DNA of 5,691 bases from Firmicutes bacterium UBA5499 (GTDB lineage Bacteria > Bacillota > DTU084): positions 4,364 through 10,054 of the forward strand of contig DIPB01000016.1 of assembly GCA_002426275.1 (NCBI GenBank), in the 5' to 3' direction. Position numbers and translations under genes: made by a program. The notes under the pieces were generated by a model. It saw only the letters and a program-made list of their open reading frames with translations. It had not been told where the DNA came from and did not search any database. Below are positions 1-5,691 of the stretch, piece after piece. Within the stretch, counting starts at the first letter, position 1. Every line of letters starts with the position of its first letter.

Positions 1-416
1 AGCTTTGCATCCCACCAGACGATCTCTTTCCCCAGAAAATCGTAGATGATCATGGCCAAAGTGTACGGTTCTTCTCCGGAAGAGCAGCCTGCGCTCCAGA
101 TCCGCAGATCTTTGTCTTTGGCGGTCTTGACCAAATCCGGCAAGACAGTACTCTTGAAATAACGGAAATGGTCCGCCTCTCTCATGAAATAAGTGTGATT
201 AGTGGTTATTCTGTCGATCAGAGTGACTACCTCCGCTCCGGAATCAGCTAGCAACTGCTGATAGTACTCCGAAAAACTGCCGAGTTTCTTCTGCGCCAGC
301 ACGTTTTGCAGCCTGCCCAAAAGCAACGTGCGTTTTTCTTCCTTCAAGTTAATGCCGTAATTGGTTTTGATGAACGCCGTTAATTTCCTGAACTCGTCGT
401 CGGTTATGGTAAGCAT
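1..416 (-). CDS. cheR: Chemotaxis receptor methyltransferase CheR, N-terminal 138 codons (cut by window edge)
   Basis: CheR transfers methyl groups from S-adenosylmethionine to glutamates on the cytoplasmic part of chemoreceptors, the adaptation step of chemotaxis. The visible part begins MLTITDDEFRKL and forms the all-helical N-terminal domain (about residues 1-75), which contacts the receptor. Next comes the family motif TTNHTYFMREADHF (71-84), equivalent to the N-x-T-x-F-x-R-E block, then the start of the Rossmann fold with the SAM-binding motif AGCSSGEEPYTLAM (109-122). The family is normally 260-290 residues, so about half is missing at the left edge; nothing visible suggests a broken gene. 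The ATG at 416 has AGGAG at 422-426, five bases upstream, and lies 27 bases after the receptor stop with no terminator between, so it should be co-transcribed with cheA, cheW and the receptor gene. Family assignment is very secure; activity of the unseen C-terminal half is assumed. Confidence 0.96.
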   Translation of the reverse strand, partial: MLTITDDEFRKLTAFIKTNYGINLKEEKRTLLLGRLQNVLAQKKLGSFSEYYQQLLADSGAEVVTLIDRITTNHTYFMREADHFRYFKSTVLPDLVKTAKDKDLRIWSAGCSSGEEPYTLAMIIYDFLGKEIVWWDAK

Positions 417-443
417 TTTTTCTCCTGTTGGCAGCTGCGCACT

Positions 444-2531
444 TTAATACTTACCGAACTCCTTATCGCTCAAATTGATTTTCTGGCTTGCCGCTGCAGC
501 CTCTTTCTTCGCTGCGGCACTCTGGTCCGGCTCCTTTTTCTTTTCAACTGTAAGCGCCTTGCGCGTTCCCTTGTCTTCCCCTTGCTTCTGCGCGTTTTTG
601 ATCTTAAACTGTCCCACCGCTTCTCTCAGCAGGGCAGCCTGGCTGGCCAATTCCTCGCTGGCAGCCGCGCCTTCCTCCGAAGTGGCGGAATTTGTCTGCA
701 CGACCTGGGACACCTGCATGATTCCCTGGTTGATCTGCTCGATTCCCGCAGCCTGTTCATTGGAGGCGGCCGCTATATCGCCCACCAGAGACGCGGCTTT
801 GGCCACCGCTTCCACGATTTTGCCCAGTTCCTCTGCGGTTTTGTTGGCGATTTTCGTACCGCCTTCAACCTTCTTAATGGAGTCCTCAATCATCTCGGTT
901 GTCTCTTTGGCGGCGTCAGCAGATCTGGCGGCTAGGTTTCTCACCTCTTCGGCCACTACGGCAAAGCCTTTGCCGTGCTGTCCGGCCCTGGCAGCCTCAA
1001 CCGCCGCATTGAGAGCCAAAATATTCGTCTGGAACGCGATATCGTCAATGACCTTGATGATCTTGGAAATGCTGGTGGAAGAATCATTGATCTGTTGCAT
1101 TGCCGTGAGCATCGCCTGCATCTGGCCGTTGCCGGCTTCGGCATTGGTCTTAGCGACTGCAGCCAAATCGCTGGCCTGGGTGGCATTCTGCGCGTTAAGT
1201 TTCGTCTGGGAAGAGATTTCCTCCACGGAAGAAGTCAGCTCCTCAATTGAACTGGCTTGTTCGGTAGCTCCCTGAGATAGGACCATACTTGATTCCGATA
1301 CTTGTTTGGCGCCTGCGGAAACTTGCTCCGCGGCAGCATTGATATCTCCCAAGACTTCATTAAAGGAAGCGACGGTGTTATTAACCGAATTCTTTATCAC
1401 TGCGTGATCGCCTTTATAAGCTCCTTCCATACTCACCTGGAGATTCCCTTTAGCCACTTCTTCCAGAGTTAAAGTTGCCTCGCCTATGGGCTGCAAGAGC
1501 ACATCCAAAGTCTGATTGACGCCGCCGACGATTTCCTGATAATCTCCCTGGAAGCTTTGCACATCGCCCCGCAGCGAGAGATTCCCAGCTTCGGCTGCGT
1601 CTGCTAACTTGTGCATCTCAGAGATCAAGTCCTTCAGGGTCTGCCGTAACTTCGCCAGACTTAGATTTAGAACGTCTTTATCAGACTTTACGGAAAGATC
1701 AAAGCTTAAATCACCTGCCGCTATGTTCTCAACCACCGAAGCCTGCTGCTTGATATTGTCGATCATTAGCCCAAATGAGCTGGCTAAGGTGCCGATCTCG
1801 TCTTTGGAGTCCGCCTGGACGCTTACCTCCACATCGCCTTTAGCCAGCTTCTCTGCCGCGTCAAGCATTTTTGCGATTGGCCTGCCGATCATGCGCGACA
1901 GAAAAACGCCCAAGAGTATGGCTACAAGCATGGCGATGATGATCACCGCGATCATGGTCGCCTCTGCTCGATCTGCCAGCGCTATATTGGCGTTGGACCT
2001 GTCTTTGGCCCCTTTCGCATTATAAGCCATCAAATTATTAAAGCCGTCGCGCAGCGGCTCTCCTGCCGCAGTCAGTTCACCATAAACTAATTCCCTGACT
2101 TGTTGATTTTTTCCTGCTCGCTCATAATTGATCACATTGGCAACTAGAGCGTTGTAATTGCCCCATTGCGTTTTCATCTTGCTAAACAACTGACTGTCTT
2201 GCTCGTCTACGATTCCCTTCTCATATGCTTTGAGATATTCATCGACTTTGGCCGCGGAACTTTGGATGCCGTCAAGACATTCATTTCTCTGCTCTGCGTC
2301 GCTGACTGTCAATGACTGTAAGACGCTAAACCTAACGTTCTGAAAATACAAAGCGGCAAAGCCCGCGTTATCCAAACCGGATACGTTTTCCGCATACAAG
2401 TCATGATCTGAGCTTTTGATGGCATTCAGATTTAAGATGCCGACGTAACCCACCACTGCCGCCAGCACAGCTACAATGAGAAAGCCTACAAGCAGCTTGG
2501 TTCCAATTTTCAAATCAGAAAATCTCTTCAT
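444..2531 (-). CDS. mcp: Transmembrane methyl-accepting chemotaxis protein (4HB sensor, HAMP plus HAMP-like repeats)
   Basis: A 695-residue chemoreceptor of the cytoplasmic membrane. It starts [14 protein letters not shown], followed by a first membrane helix (about 13-35), an extracytoplasmic region (about 36-190) with the helical character and length of a 4HB_MCP sensor, and a second membrane helix (about 191-214). A canonical HAMP (about 215-264) is followed by further HAMP-like modules to about 395, then the methyl-accepting signalling domain (about 396-645). The hairpin tip, which binds CheA and CheW, is near-canonical ([21 protein letters not shown], 497-517, through [17 protein letters not shown]). 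Likely methylation stretches with paired E/Q residues lie at 424-438 and 592-627. A Lys/Ala-rich linker (about 645-684) ends in EFGKY, a possible CheR/CheB docking sequence. The ATG has GAGGGGGAG at 2538-2546, six bases away. The gene sits 36 bases after cheW and 27 before cheR. The ligand cannot be predicted. Receptor identity is certain; the module count after the first HAMP is inferred. Confidence 0.97.
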   Translation of the reverse strand: MKRFSDLKIGTKLLVGFLIVAVLAAVVGYVGILNLNAIKSSDHDLYAENVSGLDNAGFAALYFQNVRFSVLQSLTVSDAEQRNECLDGIQSSAAKVDEYLKAYEKGIVDEQDSQLFSKMKTQWGNYNALVANVINYERAGKNQQVRELVYGELTAAGEPLRDGFNNLMAYNAKGAKDRSNANIALADRAEATMIAVIIIAMLVAILLGVFLSRMIGRPIAKMLDAAEKLAKGDVEVSVQADSKDEIGTLASSFGLMIDNIKQQASVVENIAAGDLSFDLSVKSDKDVLNLSLAKLRQTLKDLISEMHKLADAAEAGNLSLRGDVQSFQGDYQEIVGGVNQTLDVLLQPIGEATLTLEEVAKGNLQVSMEGAYKGDHAVIKNSVNNTVASFNEVLGDINAAAEQVSAGAKQVSESSMVLSQGATEQASSIEELTSSVEEISSQTKLNAQNATQASDLAAVAKTNAEAGNGQMQAMLTAMQQINDSSTSISKIIKVIDDIAFQTNILALNAAVEAARAGQHGKGFAVVAEEVRNLAARSADAAKETTEMIEDSIKKVEGGTKIANKTAEELGKIVEAVAKAASLVGDIAAASNEQAAGIEQINQGIMQVSQVVQTNSATSEEGAAASEELASQAALLREAVGQFKIKNAQKQGEDKGTRKALTVEKKKEPDQSAAAKKEAAAASQKINLSDKEFGKY

Positions 2532-2567
2532 GTCCTTCTCCCCCTCGTTTTTTACCGGCCAGGCGAA

Positions 2568-3065
2568 TCAATTTTCGCCTGCCTGGCTGATTTGCTCAAG
2601 CTCGTCGTCGTTCAGCAATTTCTCGCAGTCTAAAATTAGCTTCACGCTGCTGTCCACCTTGCCGATGCCTTTGATGTATCTTTGGTAGTAGCTGCCAACC
2701 TTTGGAGGAGGCACCACGTTTTCCTGAGGAATTGAAAGCACCTCCGAGACAGTGTCCACAATCAGACCGATGGCCACATCCCCCACTTCAATGACAATGG
2801 TACAGGTCCTGTCGTTATACTCCCTAAATTCCTTCTTGAACCTGAGCCTCACATCCAACACGGGAATGATTTTTCCCCGCAAGTTAATGATCCCTTTTAT
2901 GTAGGCGGGAAGCTCCGGCACCTCGGTGATAGCCTGGATGCCGACGATCTCGATCACGTAGCCGATGGGAATGCCATATTCCTCAGCGCCCAGAGAAAAA
3001 GTCAGATACTTGTCCTTTTGGGTGTCTTCTTCCTCAGTTGTCTTCAGTTCCGCGTTTTCTGCCAT
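2568..3065 (-). CDS. cheW: Chemotaxis coupling protein CheW
   Basis: CheW is the cytoplasmic scaffold that links CheA to receptor tips and builds the signalling array. The 165-residue product has a short acidic N-terminal tail (about 1-18) and one CheW SH3-like domain (about 19-158). The signature NLRGKIIPVLDVRLRF is at 61-76, including the conserved Arg63 of the NLRG motif, and VDTVSEVL is at 103-110, matching the usual VDSVSEVL segment. The length is ordinary for a stand-alone CheW. The start is set at ATG 3065 because AAAGGAG (3074-3080) lies eight bases upstream; the GTG at 3074, which would add three residues, overlaps that ribosome binding site and is unlikely. The gene follows cheA by 23 bases and precedes the receptor gene by 36, so the products needed for the core signalling unit are made together. 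Identification is very secure. Confidence 0.97.
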   Translation of the reverse strand: MAENAELKTTEEEDTQKDKYLTFSLGAEEYGIPIGYVIEIVGIQAITEVPELPAYIKGIINLRGKIIPVLDVRLRFKKEFREYNDRTCTIVIEVGDVAIGLIVDTVSEVLSIPQENVVPPPKVGSYYQRYIKGIGKVDSSVKLILDCEKLLNDDELEQISQAGEN

Positions 3066-3073
3066 ATCTCCCA

Positions 3074-3080
3074 CTCCTTT
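3074..3080 (-). promoter_or_regulatory. Ribosome binding site of cheW (decides the start)
   Basis: AAAGGAG on the minus strand, eight bases before ATG 3065. The alternative GTG at 3074 uses the last G of this motif, so a ribosome guided by this site would start at the ATG instead. Confidence 0.85.
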
Positions 3081-3088
3081 CGTCTTTT

Positions 3089-5056
3089 TTATGCGCTTGC
3101 CACCAGCGCGGCTGGGTCGAGAATTAAGCTCACCTTCCCGTCCCCCGACAAAGTACAGCCTGAGAGACCGCGAACTCTTTTTATATATTTGGGCAACGCT
3201 TTCACCACCACTTGCTGTTCTCCCACCAGAGCGTCTGCAAAAAGGCAGACGGCTTGATCGTCGTTCTCAACCACAATGATGATTCCCTCCGTGATTTCAC
3301 GGACAGATGTTTCAATCTGATAATACTGGTGGAGCCGCAGGACTTGGTAACAATCGCCGCGAATCATCAGCAATTCGTTGCCCTGGGGATCTACGATGAG
3401 ATCTCTCTCCTTGGGCCTGAAAGCTTCACGAATGGAGGTGATGGGGATGGTGAATTGACAATTGCCGACCTTGATGTTCATACCGCCGATAATGGCCAGG
3501 GTCAACGGAATTTTGATGGCAACGGCTGTTCCCTTGTCCGGTTTGCTGTCCACGCTCACAGCGCCGCCGATCTTTTCGATGTTTTTCTTCACTATGTCCA
3601 TGCCCACGCCGCGGCCGGAAAACTCGGTTACTTTATCATTGGTGGAAAACCCCGGCAAAAAAATGAAGGAAAAGATCTCCTGATCCTGCAGCTGACTTTC
3701 TGGCTTTTTAAGCAGGCCGTTCTTTTTTGCCCGCGCCAAAATCTGTGTGCGATCTAGTCCCCTGCCGTCGTCTCTGATGATCACCAGGACATCGCCGCCG
3801 GCGTTTTTCGCCTCCAAAGTGATCTTACCTTGCTCCGGCTTTCCCTTGGCGAGCCTCTCTGGGGCTGCTTCAATGCCGTGATCTATGGAGTTTCTGATGA
3901 TGTGGATTAACGGATCCGCCAAGTGCTCCAACACGTTTTTGTCAACTTCGGTTTCCGCGCCTATGATTTCGAGCTCTACGTTCTTATCAAGCTTACGGCA
4001 CATGTCCCGGACGATTCTGTTCAGTTTCTGAAATGTCGCGACCAGCGGCACCATGCGGATGGCCATGACTATGTCCTGTAATTCGTCGATGATTTTGCGC
4101 AGCTGTCTGGCAGCCTTGCTGAAATTTTCCAGCTGCAGCCCGTTGAGATCTGAGTTTTGCGTCACCATGGCCTCAGAGATCACAAGTTCGCCGATTAAGT
4201 CCATCAGCTGATCCAGCTTTAAAATGTTGACGCTGATCACGTTCTGCATTAAAGCTTGCGCATAGTTTCCTTGAACTTTGGTCATCTTGCCGGCGAGAGC
4301 TGTCTGCGCTTTCGGGCTTATTTCCTCTAAATCCAAACTTTTCAAAAACGCGGTCTCCTGCAAAAGCTGACGGATCGTCTCCAAGGAGCTGTCCGAACCG
4401 AATGTGAGCTTAAATCCTCTCTGGCGGATGACTTTTTCAGCTTGCTCGCCGTCATTGAGATCTGCCGGCCAATATTCTAGCGCGCAAACCAGCTCCTTGA
4501 GTTTCTTGAGAACCATAAATGCCCTGACGCTGACCATTTCACAATCATCCGCAAAGAAAAGAACAGCCTTATACCTATGTTCTGCGCAACGCTCTTCCCT
4601 GCCGGTCTCAAGATAACGCTGGATCTTTCCTTCTTCCCCTAAAGGTGCAGTATTTTTTAAGTTGGCCAGAAAAGAATGCATTTCCTCAATCAGCGCGCTG
4701 GAATCCGCATCCGAAGCTTGTCCGCCTTCTAACTTTACCAATTCGCCTTTAATGAAGTCCGCTCCCTGCAAAATCAGATCGGCAAGCTTTGGATAATCGA
4801 TTCCTTCCGGCTTGTTCTCACGGATAAAAAAGAATAAATCCTCGATGGCATGGGCTAATTGTGAAATATTGTCGTACCTCATCATGGCGGCTGAGCCTTT
4901 TATGGTATGCATGATTCTGAAGAGCTCGTTTAGCTTTTCTGTGGAAAGCGAGGCTGCCTGCTCGCTGCTGAGGATCATCATTTCAAGCCGTTCCAACAGC
5001 TGATTGGTCTCATAAACAAACATCTCGAGCATTTGTTCCTGTGTTAATTTAGCCAC
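3089..5056 (-). CDS. cheA: Chemotaxis sensor histidine kinase CheA
   Basis: CheA is the cytoplasmic histidine kinase of the receptor array: it autophosphorylates in response to receptor state and passes phosphate to CheY and CheB. The 655-residue product has every class-II kinase domain. P1 (HPt, about 1-130) carries the phosphorylated His50 in HTIKGSA. P2 (about 160-235) begins RYKAVLFFADDCEMVSVRAF and resembles the regulator-binding domain. P3 is the dimerisation helix pair (about 273-335, NILKLDQLMDLIGELV). P4 is the ATPase, with N box HIIRNSIDHG (385-394, Asn389), G1 DDGRGLD (429-435), F box FLPGFST (466-472) and G2 SGRGVGMD (480-487). P5 is the CheW-like domain (about 520-655). All catalytic motifs are intact and the length is normal. 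The start is GTG: an in-frame TAG directly precedes it, and a G-rich ribosome binding site lies six bases upstream. It is the first gene of the operon, 23 bases before cheW. No cheY or cheB is in the window, though P2 implies such partners. Confidence 0.98.
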   Translation of the reverse strand: MAKLTQEQMLEMFVYETNQLLERLEMMILSSEQAASLSTEKLNELFRIMHTIKGSAAMMRYDNISQLAHAIEDLFFFIRENKPEGIDYPKLADLILQGADFIKGELVKLEGGQASDADSSALIEEMHSFLANLKNTAPLGEEGKIQRYLETGREERCAEHRYKAVLFFADDCEMVSVRAFMVLKKLKELVCALEYWPADLNDGEQAEKVIRQRGFKLTFGSDSSLETIRQLLQETAFLKSLDLEEISPKAQTALAGKMTKVQGNYAQALMQNVISVNILKLDQLMDLIGELVISEAMVTQNSDLNGLQLENFSKAARQLRKIIDELQDIVMAIRMVPLVATFQKLNRIVRDMCRKLDKNVELEIIGAETEVDKNVLEHLADPLIHIIRNSIDHGIEAAPERLAKGKPEQGKITLEAKNAGGDVLVIIRDDGRGLDRTQILARAKKNGLLKKPESQLQDQEIFSFIFLPGFSTNDKVTEFSGRGVGMDIVKKNIEKIGGAVSVDSKPDKGTAVAIKIPLTLAIIGGMNIKVGNCQFTIPITSIREAFRPKERDLIVDPQGNELLMIRGDCYQVLRLHQYYQIETSVREITEGIIIVVENDDQAVCLFADALVGEQQVVVKALPKYIKRVRGLSGCTLSGDGKVSLILDPAALVASA

Positions 5057-5062
5057 CTAATT

Positions 5063-5069
5063 CCCCCCT
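5063..5069 (-). promoter_or_regulatory. Ribosome binding site of cheA, run of six G
   Basis: AGGGGGG on the minus strand, six bases before the GTG start. It is a poly-G variant of the usual AGGAGG. Together with the in-frame TAG at 5057-5059 it fixes the GTG at 5056 as the start. Six identical bases are also a possible site of length variation, which could tune cheA translation; that last point is speculation. Confidence 0.75.
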
Positions 5070-5324
5070 AATAATCACCTAAGCAGCACAAAATAACTCA
5101 TAAGCACGAATTTTTTTAAAATAATGATCATTCATCCACAGAAAAACAAACTTCGTCAGAAAGAACAATGCAGACGCAGACAACTTACACAGCATTATGG
5201 CAGGTTGAAGCGGAAGGACAGCAGGAAAGATTTAAGCGCCTCTTAATGCAAGCTCATATTTCCTCTCGAGGTTGCGCAGTGAACTTCGCGGCGAGATCAT
5301 GATCCTAGAGTCACTACTCATTTA

Positions 5325-5351
5325 TTATCGTCTATCTTGCCAAACGAATTA
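5325..5351 (-). promoter_or_regulatory. Candidate sigma-28 (SigD/FliA type) promoter for the che operon
   Basis: On the minus strand TAAT (5348-5351) is separated by 15 bases from GACGATAA (5325-5332). The flagellar sigma factor consensus is TAAA-N15-GCCGATAA, so this agrees at 3 of 4 and 7 of 8 positions with ideal spacing. Motility and chemotaxis operons are classic targets of this sigma factor, which supports the call. Transcription would begin near 5318, giving a leader of about 260 bases before cheA, longer than usual. The same GATAAT could serve as a sigma-A -10 box, but no good -35 box stands 16-18 bases before it. The evidence is a by-eye motif match only. Confidence 0.4.
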
Positions 5352-5497
5352 AGTAAAATGAAGAATAAATTTAGTTTGCCAAAAGAATAAAAATAATTAC
5401 TCGCTAAATTTTTAAAAAGGGCATTTTTCCCAAAAATCAGTAAACATTTCAGAAATTGGCAACTTCTTCTTCACAATGCTTAGTTCCTGGATCTTAA

Positions 5498-5527
5498 AAG
5501 AGGGCAGAGCGAATGCTCTGCCCTCTT
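5498..5527 (-). terminator. Intrinsic (Rho-independent) terminator hairpin
   Basis: A perfect 13-bp inverted repeat, arms 5498-5510 and 5515-5527, with a 4-base loop (GAAT on the plus strand). The stem is GC-rich in the middle (GGGCAGAGC). On the minus strand the stem runs into TTTT followed by AAGAT, a short T tract, so it best serves a leftward gene lying beyond the right edge and would insulate the che operon from it. The plus-strand side has only CTT then a mixed sequence, with a T6 run about 12 bases further on, so weak bidirectional function is possible. It is about 147 bases upstream of the candidate che promoter. Confidence 0.7.
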
Positions 5528-5691
5528 AGCTGTTGTGAGTTTTTTAGTGCAAATCTTGCTGCTGACAGGTTGGATTCCTTGATTTTAATTTAGTTTAGCT
5601 TCTGCTGCGATTAAGCTTTCAATTCTGGTTAGATTTTGCTCAGTTCATTGCTACATCTGTGCTCGGATATCAATTATTAGAATGCTACAGT

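Larger units (their letters stand above)
5057..5691. other. Upstream region without a confident gene
   Basis: These 635 bases lie upstream of cheA. Reading from cheA outward there is an AT-rich stretch (about 5071-5150, near 27% GC), an island of about 48% GC (roughly 5161-5310), a second AT-rich stretch (about 5341-5460, near 25% GC), a hairpin terminator (5498-5527) and a final AT-rich part to the edge. Small ORFs exist (plus strand 5168-5302, 44 codons; minus strand 5232-5321, 29 codons; minus strand 5079-5195, 38 codons), but none has a convincing ribosome binding site or a recognised family, so none is called as a gene. I saw no tRNA, no known riboswitch core (c-di-GMP, SAM and T-box motifs looked for by eye) and no insertion sequence ends. 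The most likely contents are the operon promoter and a long leader. Confidence 0.7.

Noticed and set aside
475..1275. A 266-codon plus-strand ORF opposite the receptor's signalling domain
   Set aside because: It is the antisense shadow of the Ala/Ser/Glu-rich receptor coding region. The product is low-complexity Ala/Ser/Leu-rich, has no recognised family, and lies entirely within a certain gene.
3212..3757. A 181-codon plus-strand ORF opposite cheA
   Set aside because: It is antisense to the CheA ATPase and P5 coding region, whose motifs are intact on the other strand; no family resemblance was seen.
5112..5160. Sigma-A promoter near cheA (TTGTTT with CATTAT or ATTATT on the minus strand)
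   Set aside because: Both boxes match poorly (about 3 of 6 and 4 of 6), and such matches are common in AT-rich DNA; the sigma-28-like site is stronger.
5196..5230. Possible signal recognition particle RNA on the plus strand (GGAAGGACAGCAGG)
   Set aside because: The similarity to the conserved SRP loop is partial, and the complementary flanking sequence needed for the long hairpin is not there.
5221..5320. Possible c-di-GMP riboswitch in the cheA leader (GCGCAACCTCGAGAGG resembles part of GEMM)
   Set aside because: Only the small hairpin resembles it; the conserved GGGACGCAAAGCC-like core and the tetraloop receptor pairing are absent.
5585..5644. A short minus-strand open stretch ending in a helical-looking sequence (TEQNLTRIESLIAAEAKLN), 57 bases before the terminator
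   Set aside because: It resembles a gene's C-terminus in front of a terminator, but the same frame has TGA and TAG immediately upstream and only 20 codons are open. A degraded gene end is possible but cannot be supported without sequence beyond the edge.

Overview
The window is a compact, co-directional chemotaxis gene cluster on the minus strand. In order of transcription (right to left) it holds cheA (histidine kinase, GTG start at 5056), cheW (coupling protein, ATG at 3065), a transmembrane methyl-accepting chemotaxis protein (MCP, ATG at 2531) and the first 138 codons of cheR (receptor methyltransferase, ATG at 416), which runs off the left edge. Intergenic gaps are 23, 36 and 27 bases, each with a strong purine-rich Shine-Dalgarno sequence and no terminator, so this is almost certainly one operon. 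All four proteins carry their family's key motifs and look intact; none looks broken or recently transferred.

The strong Shine-Dalgarno sites, the coding GC near 50%, the style of the receptor (4-helix-bundle sensor, extra HAMP-like modules, Lys/Ala-rich tail) and the style of CheW and CheR suggest an anaerobic, motile Bacillota bacterium (Clostridia or Negativicutes type). This is inference from overall appearance; no genus can be named from the window.

How the parts work together: the receptor senses a signal outside the membrane with a 4HB-type domain and passes it through HAMP and HAMP-like modules to the cytoplasmic hairpin. CheW and the P5 domain of CheA bind at the hairpin tip. CheA autophosphorylates on His50, and its P2 domain presents response regulators (CheY/CheB, not in the window) for phosphotransfer. 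CheR methylates the receptor's glutamates. The receptor ends in an aromatic pentapeptide-like sequence (EFGKY) on a flexible linker, which fits a docking tether for CheR or CheB, and the cheR gene lies immediately downstream.

The right-hand 635 bases (5057-5691) contain no gene I can call with confidence. They hold a candidate sigma-28 (flagellar-type) promoter (TAAT-N15-GACGATAA, minus strand, 5325-5351), a roughly 150-base island at 48% GC between flanks at about 26% GC with small overlapping ORFs on both strands, and a perfect 13-bp stem with a 4-base loop at 5498-5527 that looks like the intrinsic terminator of whatever lies upstream. I see no mobile element, CRISPR array, tRNA or rRNA, and no clear sign of a wholly new system. 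The points most worth a second look are the receptor's tail, its repeated HAMP-like modules, and the promoter/leader region.
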